Below the pieces are notes generated by a model. That model was not told the DNA's origin. It did no database searches and saw only the letters and a list, made by a program, of their open reading frames with translations. Position numbers and translations under genes: made by a program. Positions 24,249-32,664 of a stretch of 32,923 nucleotides of DNA are shown piece by piece; positions within the stretch are counted from its first letter, which is position 1; each line of letters opens with the position of its first letter. This stretch comes from Hugenholtzia roseola DSM 9546. Lineage in GTDB: Bacteria > Bacteroidota > Bacteroidia > Cytophagales > Bernardetiaceae. The DNA lies in the NCBI RefSeq assembly GCF_000422585.1, contig NZ_KE383885.1, forward strand, positions 10,008-42,930, in the 5' to 3' direction.

Positions 24249-25626
24249 GACCGCCTCGATTTATACCTTTGCGTCTGTTTTGGTGCGAACCGCCGCCCAA
24301 CTTTCCCTACAAAAAGTAATTGCTACACAATTTGGAGCGGCGGGGCTGACGCTTTTTGCTCATTTCCAAAATCTAATTTCATTTTTATTTATCGTTTCTA
24401 ACGAAGGTCTGAATAAAGGGCTAATGCAAGAAGTAGCCGCCAAGCGCAAGGAAACCTTAGTCCCCTCTGTTTGGAAATTTAGAGAATTTAACTTTTTAGA
24501 TATTCCCATTTTTTTTCAAACATTAACTTTACAAATTTTACTTTGGATAGTTTTTCTTGTTTTTTTGCTGATAGGAAAAGACTTTTTTTTAACACACTTT
24601 TTTATACACAAACCTACTGCACCCTCTTTCTGGCTTTGGTTTGTCCTCTTGGGTTTGGGTCTGTTGCTGCAAATGCTACTCTTACAAGGCTTGGCTTTTT
24701 GGGCAGCACAGGAAAATTTTGCTTGGCACAGCCTTTTTTCTGCGGCGGCAAACCTGCTTGCCTTAGGCATAGTCTTGTTATTTACTTTTGTTTTTCATAC
24801 AAAAATAACCCTAATTTTGGTAATATGGAGTCTTGCCAATGGCTTTCTGGGTCTGTGGGTCTGGCTGCTAATCATTGCTCAAATCCTTTCTAAAAAAACA
24901 AAGTTAAAAAATTTATATAAAAAAAAATATAATTTACAAGCTATTTTTTTCAACGACTTAAAATATTTTGAACTTTTCAAATATGCTTTTGCAGCCATTA
25001 GTGTTGTCTTGGCAGATAAAATGGTAGCTTTTTTCATTCGCGATTGGGCAATAGAAACTTTTGACCCTTTGTCCGTAGGGCAGTGGCAAACACTACTCAA
25101 ACTTTCGGATAATTATGGTGCAGTTTTCAGTGCTACTTTTTTGGTCATATTTTTTCCTAAAATTACACAACGTTTGCATCAAGAAAAAAAAATCGGTTCT
25201 TTTTTTTTGAAAAACTATGCTTTTCTGCTGACTGTTATCTCAATAGGTTTGTTTTTAGTCTATTTTCAATATCAAAATATCGTGCTACTGCTTTTTGAAA
25301 AAAGTCTTATTGCACCTGCCTCGTGGTTAGGATATTGGCTTTTAGGCGATTTTTTTAGGTTGCAAAACTATACGCTAAGTCAATTTTTTTTAGCCCAAAA
25401 ACATTTGAAAATATACGGCATTTTGCAGTTTGTGTTTGGCTTGTTTTTTATGATAGTTTTAAAAATTAGTTATCATTTTCAACTTCAATCTGATGGCATC
25501 TTGCTTCTTTTGCAGGCACGTTTGGCAAGCTACGCCTTTTCTGTGCTTGTTTTGGGGAGTGGTGTTTTTTATAGTTTGAAAAAATCGCTGTATCGCCCAA
25601 CGGAAAGGAGCAAAGACCCAAATTAG
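24238..25626 (+). CDS. Polysaccharide flippase, Wzx/MATE-like
   Basis: This is an integral membrane protein of 462 aa with about 12-14 hydrophobic helices. It begins MKFKTASIYTFASVLVRTAA, followed by LFAHFQNLISFLFIVSNEGLNKGLMQEVA, the pattern of O-antigen/teichoic-acid flippases that move lipid-linked sugars across the inner membrane. It could also be called an oligosaccharide flippase family protein. ATG 24238 overlaps the GSCFA gene by 11 nt; the TTG at 24226 is a less likely start. No glycosyltransferases are adjacent. The gene is rich in T-runs compared with its neighbours. Confidence 0.8.
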   Translation: MKFKTASIYTFASVLVRTAAQLSLQKVIATQFGAAGLTLFAHFQNLISFLFIVSNEGLNKGLMQEVAAKRKETLVPSVWKFREFNFLDIPIFFQTLTLQILLWIVFLVFLLIGKDFFLTHFFIHKPTAPSFWLWFVLLGLGLLLQMLLLQGLAFWAAQENFAWHSLFSAAANLLALGIVLLFTFVFHTKITLILVIWSLANGFLGLWVWLLIIAQILSKKTKLKNLYKKKYNLQAIFFNDLKYFELFKYAFAAISVVLADKMVAFFIRDWAIETFDPLSVGQWQTLLKLSDNYGAVFSATFLVIFFPKITQRLHQEKKIGSFFLKNYAFLLTVISIGLFLVYFQYQNIVLLLFEKSLIAPASWLGYWLLGDFFRLQNYTLSQFFLAQKHLKIYGILQFVFGLFFMIVLKISYHFQLQSDGILLLLQARLASYAFSVLVLGSGVFYSLKKSLYRPTERSKDPN

Positions 25627-25649
25627 CGTCTTAGCCTGCCTTTTTTCTT

Positions 25650-26549
25650 TCATATCTTCAAGATAAGTTGCTGATAAACAGGGGGTTTTACAAATTCTTG
25701 TTTCGGCACTGTTTTATAGTTCAGTATTAAGGCTTCTGTAACCGCATTACGGTTTTCTTCTTTTCCGCCCAAATGATAGAAATGAGAAGTAGTTGCTATT
25801 TCGTAATTTTTCCAAAGACTTTCCAAATAAGTATTTTTTCTATATTGATTGCTATGCCAAGTAGATAACATAAACTTTGCACCACAATTTTGCAAAGTAT
25901 TTTCCAAATCAAACTCGTTTTGCTCGTCCCAACTGTCGTAATAATCCACATGCCTGCCGATATAAGGAGGGTCGCAGTAAATCAAATCGTTTTCTTTGGC
26001 TAATTGGATAGTTTCTTTAAAATCCTGACAGATAAAATTCCATTCGTTGTTTTCTATCAAAAAAGCAACTTGTTTAACTTGATTCGTGATTTTAGTAACG
26101 TAGGCTTGTGCAAATCTTTCGGGTTTGTGTCCGTAAGGAACATTAAATTCTAACTTTCGATTGAATCGTATCATACCATTAAAACAACTCCGATTGAGAA
26201 ACAAAAAATCAAGTGGTTGATGGTCTTTGTTAAATCTTTCTCTGATTTGATTGTAATAGTCTTGTCCTTTTTCTGCTAATATCTTACCTTGTTCCTGTAA
26301 AAATTTCTTCACGATTAAATGATTGATTTCCTTATTTTTAATAGCATTGTAAAAATTGACTATATGCGGATTACTGTCTGCAAAAATTGCTTTTTTAGGT
26401 TTTACATTAAACCCCACTACACCCGAACCCATAAAAGGTTCGACCCAAGTTTCAAACTCTTTGGGTAAATTTTCAAGAATAAAATTCACTAATTGTGTCT
26501 TTTTCCCTTGAATTTTGATAGGCGGAACATAGGTAGTTTCTTTATTCAT
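25650..26549 (-). CDS. Dam-like D12-class DNA adenine-N6 methyltransferase
   Basis: This enzyme methylates adenine in a short DNA site using S-adenosylmethionine. The 299-aa protein has motif I VEPFMGSG (36-43), the family block LNRSCFNGMIRFNRKLEFNVPYG (about 118-140), which aligns with the Dam/DpnM target-recognition region, and motif IV DPPY (193-196). The alpha-class order (FxGxG before DPPY) is kept. GATC is a plausible site by family resemblance only. A 71-codon ORF ends 8 nt inside its start, an arrangement common for coupled restriction-modification genes, but no intact restriction gene is seen. Confidence 0.9.
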   Translation of the reverse strand: MNKETTYVPPIKIQGKKTQLVNFILENLPKEFETWVEPFMGSGVVGFNVKPKKAIFADSNPHIVNFYNAIKNKEINHLIVKKFLQEQGKILAEKGQDYYNQIRERFNKDHQPLDFLFLNRSCFNGMIRFNRKLEFNVPYGHKPERFAQAYVTKITNQVKQVAFLIENNEWNFICQDFKETIQLAKENDLIYCDPPYIGRHVDYYDSWDEQNEFDLENTLQNCGAKFMLSTWHSNQYRKNTYLESLWKNYEIATTSHFYHLGGKEENRNAVTEALILNYKTVPKQEFVKPPVYQQLILKI

Positions 26550-26757
26550 TTTTGTTTTCTTTTATGTTTCCTGTTGTTTTTTTCAAAACGATATTGTCTT
26601 TAATCCAATGCTCATTTTTACCTTTAAATTGCAGGTAGGTTTTCAAATCAGTGATTTTTTTGTCCTTGAAAGTGATTTTGCTATAGTTTTTTTCGTCGTT
26701 TTTTAATATCAATATTATCCACCTACATATAAATCGCAAAAAACTAACAGTTCTCAA
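26542..26757 (-). pseudogene. Short ORF overlapping the methyltransferase start, possible gene relic
   Basis: An open frame of 71 codons has only a TTG start, located in the loop of the hemL terminator hairpin. A native gene is unlikely to start there. The last 50 residues (from LKNDEKNYSKITF to KENKNE) are Lys/Asn-rich and look coding. The frame overlaps the methyltransferase ATG by 8 nt. It could be the C-terminal end of a lost restriction endonuclease or another partner, but I do not recognise a family. Confidence 0.35.
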
Positions 26758-26771
26758 AGAACTGTTAGTTT
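26741..26771 (-). terminator. hemL terminator
   Basis: The long perfect stem AAACTAACAGTTCT (26741-26754) / AGAACTGTTAGTTT (26758-26771) has a 3-nt loop and, read on the minus strand, is followed by a T-run, 10 nt past the hemL stop. Confidence 0.85.
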
Positions 26772-26780
26772 AAGAAAAAA

Positions 26781-28082
26781 CTACGCCGTATGAATTTCCA
26801 TCATCGCCGCCTTGTGTGCCTTCAAGATGTGTTCGTAATCGGCATCAGAAAGAGCCGCAGAGAAAAACCAACTCTCGAACTGCGAAGGTGCTAAATAGAC
26901 CCCTCTTTGCAACATGGCGTGAAAATATTTGCCAAAAAGTGCAGTGTCGCATTTTTTAGCCGACTCAAAATCCTCGACAGGTGCAGTGGTGAAAAAAGGA
27001 TTCATCATAGAGCCAATTTGGTTGTAGGTGTAAGTCAAACCTAAACTGCGGTCTATTTGCTGCATCTCTGCCGTTAGTTCAGTTACTTTGGTGTTCAAAG
27101 TGTGATACACTTCGGGGTTTGCATCAAGCAAAGAAAGCAGTGCCAAGCCTGCCGCCATCGCAATCGGATTGCCTGAAAGTGTACCCGCTTGATAAACAGA
27201 ACCTTGTGGCGAAACGTAGTCCATAATCTCCTTTTTGCCACCATACGCACCCACAGGAAGTCCGCCGCCGATAATTTTCCCCAAAGTGGTTAGGTCGGGC
27301 GTGATGCCAAAAACTTCCTGCGCCCCACCTTTCGCCAAACGAAAACCCGTCATGACCTCATCAAAAATAAGGACGATACCTTTTTCGGTGCAAATTTTTC
27401 GCAATCCCTCTAAATAGCCCTTTTTGGGCAAGATACAGCCCATATTGCCTGCCACAGGCTCAATGATAAGGGCAGCAATTTGGTTTGGATTGGCATTTAC
27501 CAAATTTTCTATGGCTTCAAGGTAGTTGTAGGGGGCTAAAAGGGTGTCTTTTGCCGTTCCTTCCGTAACGCCCGGACTATTGGGCTTTCCAAAAGTTATC
27601 GCGCCGCTACCTGCTGCAATGAGGAAAGAATCGCCATGCCCATGATAGCAACCCTCGATTTTGATAAATTTATCCCTGCCTGTGTAGCCACGCGCCAAAC
27701 GCACCGCCGACATCGTCGCTTCCGTTCCTGAATTGACCATACGGACTTTTTCAATAGAAGGCACCATCTTGCAAATCAAAGCCGCCATCTCGATTTCGCG
27801 TACCGTAGGCGCACCAAAAGAAGGGGAGTCGAGAACCGCCCTCGAAACCGCTTCCGTAACGGCAGGGTGCGCATGCCCCAAAATCATAGGTCCCCAAGAA
27901 TTGATAAGCTCGATGTAACGATTGCCGTCTTCATCGAAAAGATACGCGCCCTGCGCACGTTTGACAAAGATGGGCGTTCCCCCTACGGCTTTGAAAGCGC
28001 GGACAGGCGAATTTACCCCACCGGGTATTTGCTTTTGGGCAGCCTCGAAATAGGCTTGGCTTTTAGAAAAGGAAAAAGACAT
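26781..28082 (-). CDS. hemL: Glutamate-1-semialdehyde 2,1-aminomutase
   Basis: This PLP enzyme converts glutamate-1-semialdehyde to 5-aminolevulinate in the C5 route of heme synthesis. The 433-aa protein, from the ATG at 28082, starts MSFSFSKSQAYFEAAQKQIP, the normal N-terminus; the frame extends 15 codons upstream but that part is not conserved. It has PGGVNSPVRAF (20-30), MVNSGTEATMSA (115-126), FDEVMTGFR (240-248) and the Schiff-base lysine K269 in TTLGKIIGGGLPVGAYGG. The length matches the family. It stands alone with its own terminator. Confidence 0.96.
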   Translation of the reverse strand: MSFSFSKSQAYFEAAQKQIPGGVNSPVRAFKAVGGTPIFVKRAQGAYLFDEDGNRYIELINSWGPMILGHAHPAVTEAVSRAVLDSPSFGAPTVREIEMAALICKMVPSIEKVRMVNSGTEATMSAVRLARGYTGRDKFIKIEGCYHGHGDSFLIAAGSGAITFGKPNSPGVTEGTAKDTLLAPYNYLEAIENLVNANPNQIAALIIEPVAGNMGCILPKKGYLEGLRKICTEKGIVLIFDEVMTGFRLAKGGAQEVFGITPDLTTLGKIIGGGLPVGAYGGKKEIMDYVSPQGSVYQAGTLSGNPIAMAAGLALLSLLDANPEVYHTLNTKVTELTAEMQQIDRSLGLTYTYNQIGSMMNPFFTTAPVEDFESAKKCDTALFGKYFHAMLQRGVYLAPSQFESWFFSAALSDADYEHILKAHKAAMMEIHTA

Positions 28083-28211
28083 AAGATAGAAAATGCAAAA
28101 TTTGGAGAATAATGAATTGGTCTTCAAAATTACAAATTTTTGGCTAAAAAGCTACTTCCGTAGTCGAGTCGTGAGCAGTCGTTTTTAGATAACTCGAAGC
28201 CTTTGTCGCCT

Positions 28212-29390
28212 CTACCTTTCTACGACCTTATTTCTTTTGATACCAAATAAAAAGCGCGTCAGAGCCGTTCTTTTCAAAATTTCATAACCAAGCCAAGAAA
28301 AAAGAAAGGTCAGGATATTGATGATGACAAATTTTAAAAACCAATTTATTTGAAAATCAATAACATAGTATCCTATCGCAATCATCAGTGTTTGGTGCAG
28401 GATATAAAACGGATAGACGGCAGCGTTGGCATAGCGTAAAAAAGCATGGTCTTGCTTCAAATAGTATTGTGCCAAACCTAAAATCGCCATAATCGCAAAG
28501 CCTCCCAAGCCGTTATTTAACACCACGTAAGCAGCAAATTCTACTTTTGGCGATAAAAAAGCTTCCAAAAGATTGGTTTCCCTTAGAAAAAGAAAGAGAA
28601 AATAGAAAAAGAGTGCGATAAAAAGCGAAAGAAAACGCAAACGCGCCAACTTCTCTAAAATTGCCGTTTGGGAAGCTAAAAAATAACCCAAAAGGAAAAC
28701 ATAGAGAGAGGTACTAAAATTTGCCCAATCGTGTAACAAATCGTGAGTAGTGGGAAAGTAAGGGTCTAAAAGCAGGTGCAAAAGCAGGGCAGGCAGCAAA
28801 ACCCAATAAACATTTTTACCTTTTTCTAAAAAAATAGCTAATGATTTGAAAATGCTTTTGCCTTTTTCAGATTTGAAATATAAAAAAAGCGGAATACAAA
28901 GCCAAGAGAAAATAAATAAGTACGCCACAAACCAAAGGTGATGCCAAGAAAAACTACCTGCGGGATAGGCTACAAGTTCAAAAACCGTTTTGTAAAATGT
29001 TAGATAATCTATATTTTCGCCGTTTTGCAAACGCTCGTAATAAATTTGGGGCGGCACTACGACAAACATACCAAAAACCAACGGCACAAAAAGACGAAAA
29101 AATCGCTCTTTGAAAAACGCAAAGCCGCTCCTACTTCGAAGGGCGAAATACGTCCCTACACCCGAAACCAAAAAAAGCAGAGGCAGCCGCCAACGGTTTA
29201 ATAAAAGCATAAAAAATTCTAAAAAATGACTTGTTTCATCATTTTTAATGTGAAACTTCCATACAACGAAAATCATACCCGTATGATAGGGAATGAGCAA
29301 GAGAAAAGCTAAGACGCGCAGCCAATCGAATTGATGCTGGCGCACAGAAGGCGTAGAAGCCGTTTCGGAATGAGAAGAAATAGTCTTCAT
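28212..29390 (-). CDS. Acyltransferase-3 family membrane protein
   Basis: This 392-aa multi-pass protein has about ten hydrophobic helices. The N-terminal FDWLRVLAFLLLIPYHTG (21-38), with H36, is the acyltransferase-3 signature. WRLPLLFLVSGVGTYFALRSR, then FFKERFFRLFVPLVFGMFV, are the next typical blocks. Members transfer acyl groups (acetyl, succinyl and others) to extracytoplasmic sugars or lipids. The subgroup resembles the OpgC/YeiB-like 'acyltransferase family' proteins often seen in Bacteroidota; the substrate is unknown. A 195-nt gap separates it from the AraC-type gene upstream on the same strand. Confidence 0.88.
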   Translation of the reverse strand: MKTISSHSETASTPSVRQHQFDWLRVLAFLLLIPYHTGMIFVVWKFHIKNDETSHFLEFFMLLLNRWRLPLLFLVSGVGTYFALRSRSGFAFFKERFFRLFVPLVFGMFVVVPPQIYYERLQNGENIDYLTFYKTVFELVAYPAGSFSWHHLWFVAYLFIFSWLCIPLFLYFKSEKGKSIFKSLAIFLEKGKNVYWVLLPALLLHLLLDPYFPTTHDLLHDWANFSTSLYVFLLGYFLASQTAILEKLARLRFLSLFIALFFYFLFLFLRETNLLEAFLSPKVEFAAYVVLNNGLGGFAIMAILGLAQYYLKQDHAFLRYANAAVYPFYILHQTLMIAIGYYVIDFQINWFLKFVIINILTFLFSWLGYEILKRTALTRFLFGIKRNKVVER

Positions 29391-29585
29391 AAAAGTTATT
29401 TTGAAAATAAGTTGAAAAACATTTTAGTAAGATAAGAAAGCAGGCATCAGCCTTCCCCCCAACTTTCCAACAAAAGTAGCGTGTAGGGCGCGTAAGTCTG
29501 TTATCCGCCTATAAAGTCGGAGTTCGAGCTTATGATTTCGTACAAAATGGGCATTTTTTGCCGCCTGATGATGCTAAAAAATAAA

Positions 29586-30788
29586 TTATTTATTGTTTTT
29601 CAAAGATTTTTTATACTCGCTTGGTGTCATGCCTACCTGCTTTTTGAAGGCAGTATGAAAAGACGATTTAGAAAGGTAGCCCACTTGTTCGGCGATTTCT
29701 TCTATTTTAAGGTGCTGCAAAGTAGGGTCTGCCAATAGCGTTTGTGCCTCCCTGATTCTATAAGTAGCCGTAAATTCAAAAAAATTTTGGTTGAAATTTT
29801 CGTTAATAATTTGAGAAAGATGATGCGTAGAAATGCCTATCTGTTTGGCTAAAATAGGCTGTGAAAAATCGCTTTGTAGGAAAGGTTTTTCCTGTGTCAG
29901 TATTTTTTCAAGGCGTGCCAAACTCTGTTTTTGCAGTTCTTCGGTCAGACTGGAACGCTCATATTTTTTGACTTCGGGGCGCGGAGGCTGAAAAAAAACC
30001 GAAGACTGAATCACCTGAAAACTAATCAAATATATCACAAAGGCTAAGTGAACCGCTAAAATATGGTCGCCTAAATCTTCTTTGTAGAATATTTTTATTA
30101 GAATGAAAACAAATAAAATAAGTAAAAGGTGCAAAATAATTTTTCTTAGCCAAGTGAGCATTTCATTTTCTTTAGACCAAAAAGGCAACGCAAGACTTTG
30201 AAACGTTTGGCGCAAAAGACGCACACTTAACACAAAGTAAAAACAGAGGCTTACAACCATGCACTCATTGACGTACTCCTTCCAAAGGAAAGGGTCGTAG
30301 GGCAACCAATAGCTTACGGGCAGAGGTAGCAGTTCGAGGTGATATGCCGAGATATAGGCGTTGTACTTGTATGCTATGGGCTGTAATTGCCAAGAGAGCG
30401 AATAAATTAAATACAATAAAAAAGGTAGAAAGTGCCAATATTGCTTTTTTTCAAAACGATTATAAATTTTTGTGTAGAGATACAAATAAAAAATTGGAGC
30501 AACAAAAAAATTAAGCGGTTCAGAAAAATCTATTAAAAATAAAACCTCAAACATATAATTTGTATAACAGAGCAGCACTTCGCTCATTGCTAAGGCAAGT
30601 GTTAGCAGTGCCAACCCCAGTAGGCGATTGCTCAATACCTTGCGCCGCTCACCTGTTAGGAAAAAGAAAGCAAGAAAAAAGCCCTGCCCTATTCCCAACA
30701 TAATAAAAAGTGCGAAAAAATCGAAGCGCGGAGCGGGCAAAGTTTGCGGCAGCGATAAAAGCGATTCGAGGTAAGCAAAAAAAGACAT
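29586..30788 (-). CDS. AraC-family regulator with N-terminal membrane domain
   Basis: This 400-aa protein has an N-terminal half with roughly seven hydrophobic helices and a C-terminal AraC-type DNA-binding domain (about 300-398). The two helix-turn-helix units are LAKQIGISTHHLSQIINENF and IEEIAEQVGYLSKSSFHTAF, followed by GMTPSEYKKS, a strong family match. This 7TM-plus-AraC layout is common in Bacteroidota and suggests direct sensing of a membrane or periplasmic signal. The frame opens at a TTG (30884), but ATG 30788 is preferred. The target is unknown; the acyltransferase gene downstream on the same strand is one candidate. Confidence 0.88.
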   Translation of the reverse strand: MSFFAYLESLLSLPQTLPAPRFDFFALFIMLGIGQGFFLAFFFLTGERRKVLSNRLLGLALLTLALAMSEVLLCYTNYMFEVLFLIDFSEPLNFFVAPIFYLYLYTKIYNRFEKKQYWHFLPFLLYLIYSLSWQLQPIAYKYNAYISAYHLELLPLPVSYWLPYDPFLWKEYVNECMVVSLCFYFVLSVRLLRQTFQSLALPFWSKENEMLTWLRKIILHLLLILFVFILIKIFYKEDLGDHILAVHLAFVIYLISFQVIQSSVFFQPPRPEVKKYERSSLTEELQKQSLARLEKILTQEKPFLQSDFSQPILAKQIGISTHHLSQIINENFNQNFFEFTATYRIREAQTLLADPTLQHLKIEEIAEQVGYLSKSSFHTAFKKQVGMTPSEYKKSLKNNK

Positions 30789-30874
30789 AGCGTTTTCAAA
30801 CTTAGGTGCAAGGCTAAAATTTTCCAAAAATAAAGACCAAAAATAGCAAAAAGGTAGGAATAGGTAGCAACAAA

Positions 30875-30905
30875 AAGACCCCAATAGCGGTACTATCGGG
30901 GTCTT
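30875..30905 (-). terminator. Terminator of the LVIVD lipoprotein gene
   Basis: The stem AAGACCCC / GGGGTCTT (30875-30882 with 30898-30905), with an inner ATAG/CTAT pairing, is followed on the minus strand by TTTTTG. It lies 26 nt after the stop of the lipoprotein gene. Confidence 0.85.
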
Positions 30906-30930
30906 GGTTCTACAAATTTAGTTTTTTGGC

Positions 30931-32256
30931 TTACTTAGAAATAGCTAAATGGCTAAGAAGGCGGAGATTTTCGGGGTCGGTGTAATCATATTGGTACAAA
31001 CCGTCGGCAGCGATAAGCAATAAAGTATTGCCCAAAGGAATGACATCATAGGCATTTTGAGCGGCAAAATTGCCCAAAAGACGCAAACTAAGCGGATTTT
31101 TTGCATCAAAAACCTTCAAACCCTGTGCGCCGTCGCAAATAAAGAGTGTTCCCCTATCAATACCCAAACCATGCGGATTGAACATCGGCTGTACAGATAA
31201 AAGTTCAGGACGATATACATTTGTCAAATCTAAAATGTGCAATTCATTGATAAAATTGTTGCAATTTGTACCTGAACGCAACGTTACGTAGGCGATATTG
31301 CCCTCTACCACAACAGGGTCGCAGCTATTGAGGTGGTCGTATCGCGAAATAAATTGCGGCTCGGCAGGGTTCTGGTTGTCGTAAAGCAACATGCCCGTTT
31401 GCGAACCAAAGAACAAGAAATTGCGGTAAGGGAAAATCGTTTCCACATCAAAAGCCACTTCTACACGACTTGTCAGGGTCGGGTGAGTAGGGGTCAGAAT
31501 GTTGTAGGTGTTCAAAAGAAAGCCATTGAGCGTATAAAGGTGTCCCTGTGCTAAGGTGAAACGCGCCATAGAACCCCCAACGCCATAGTTGGGACTGTAT
31601 GAATTGGCATCACTGCTTGCATTGCCTGCACTTGCCTCCGCGCCTGTACTCACCCAAGCGTCGCGATTGTCGCCCGTCGCTTGGTCTACCTGCAACATAA
31701 AGTCCTCTTCACAGTTGTAATTGCTGCTAACCGTCGTCGCCTTCCAATCTACGATAATGCCGCCTTCGCCCACTCTACCTGACACAAAAGGCATCGAGGT
31801 CATAAATTGCTGCTGGTCGAAAGCATTTTCGAGGCGTTGTGCCAAACGGATATTGCGCTTATCGCCAATGTCCAAAACTAATAAATCTGTATAGTTATCG
31901 GCATAAAGCGTATTGCCTGCAATGGCGATGTCGTAATTGCCCGCAATCGGAATAAAGGCTTCGTTGATGGGTGCAGAAGGGTTGCTATTATTGATAAGGT
32001 GAATCCCTCTGCCGCGCTCATTGATAAAAATATAGTTGTCTTTGTAATAAATTTTGCCCACCTCGCCCAAAGGCTGCGCCGCCTCACTGCGAATGGGCGC
32101 ACTGCGCAAATCCTCGAAAGAAAGATAAATCGGCTCGTAATACGTGTAGGTGTAGGTGCAATTTTCCTCCGTACAGCTACTCAAAAAAAGACTAAACAAA
32201 AGTGCAATGCCCAACGATTTTGTGAAGGCTTTTGCCAAGAAAGATTTGTGTTGCAT
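30931..32256 (-). CDS. LVIVD-repeat lipoprotein, beta-propeller-like
   Basis: This 441-aa predicted lipoprotein starts MQHKSFLAKAFTKSLG, with a hydrophobic helix and lipobox LSSC (Cys28). The upstream open frame runs into tandem repeats and is not coding. The mature part has repeated short blocks of the LVIVD type: LLVLDIGDKRNIRLAQRL, ELHILDLTNVYRPELLSV, GLKVFDAKNPLSLRLLGNF and LYQYDYTDPENLRLLSHL. These repeats form beta-propeller blades in surface proteins. It is probably held on the outer membrane, and its ligand is unknown. It is followed by a strong terminator. Confidence 0.85.
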   Translation of the reverse strand: MQHKSFLAKAFTKSLGIALLFSLFLSSCTEENCTYTYTYYEPIYLSFEDLRSAPIRSEAAQPLGEVGKIYYKDNYIFINERGRGIHLINNSNPSAPINEAFIPIAGNYDIAIAGNTLYADNYTDLLVLDIGDKRNIRLAQRLENAFDQQQFMTSMPFVSGRVGEGGIIVDWKATTVSSNYNCEEDFMLQVDQATGDNRDAWVSTGAEASAGNASSDANSYSPNYGVGGSMARFTLAQGHLYTLNGFLLNTYNILTPTHPTLTSRVEVAFDVETIFPYRNFLFFGSQTGMLLYDNQNPAEPQFISRYDHLNSCDPVVVEGNIAYVTLRSGTNCNNFINELHILDLTNVYRPELLSVQPMFNPHGLGIDRGTLFICDGAQGLKVFDAKNPLSLRLLGNFAAQNAYDVIPLGNTLLLIAADGLYQYDYTDPENLRLLSHLAISK

Positions 32257-32337
32257 AAAAATAAGGGTTTGAAGTTTGATAGCAGACGCAAAAGGTAATC
32301 CCTTCTGTTGCACAAAATACAAAAATCTTTTCAAACC

Positions 32338-32583
32338 GTAGCGCGAAGCTCCATTCAAACCGTCGACGAGGCTGTTAGCCGTCGTCGAGGTTTTTTTCCA
32401 ACTGTAGCGCGAAGCTCCAGCTTCGCCATTCAACCGTCGACGAGGCTGTTAGCCGTCGGCGAGGTTTTTTTCTAACTGTAGCGCGAAGTTCCAGCTTCGC
32501 ACTTCAACCGTCGACGAGGCTGTTAGCCGTCGGCGAGGTTTTGTTTCTAACTGTAGCGCGAAGCTCCAACTTCGCCCTTCAAA
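32338..32583. repeat. Tandem GC-rich double-hairpin repeats (three units and a partial fourth)
   Basis: Units of about 65-75 bp begin at 32338, 32403, 32477 and 32552. Each has a hairpin built on GTAGCGCGAAGCTCCAGC, then AACCGTCGACGAGGCTGTTA and GCCGTCGGCGAGG, followed by a T-run. The first unit has a shortened first hairpin. The same two modules, inverted, lie at 7137-7362 beside the CRISPR array, so this is a dispersed, locally amplified family. An open frame crosses it but is non-coding in appearance. Confidence 0.85.
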
Positions 32584-32627
32584 CCAAAGACAAGATTTTT
32601 TGGCTTTTTTCAAACCGCCGAAAACAA

Positions 32628-32664
32628 AAAGACCCTTAGACGCTAAAAACATCTAAGGGTCTTT
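32628..32664. terminator. Hairpin terminator in the right intergenic region
   Basis: The stem AAAGACCCTTAGA (32628-32640) / TCTAAGGGTCTTT (32652-32664) has A residues on the left and Ts on the right. It probably ends a gene transcribed leftwards from outside the window, or acts in both directions. Confidence 0.7.

Noticed and set aside
30740-30770. Possible self-target of spacer 6553-6581 in the AraC regulator gene
   Set aside because: Only a 13-nt stretch (GGCAGCGATAAAA) is shared, too short for a spacer match and plausible by chance.
32257-32652. Extended N-terminus of the LVIVD lipoprotein and a 67-codon frame to its right
   Set aside because: Both translate the tandem hairpin repeats (recurring ASRY, LQLE, SWNFALQ blocks). 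The lipoprotein signal peptide starts cleanly at 32256.
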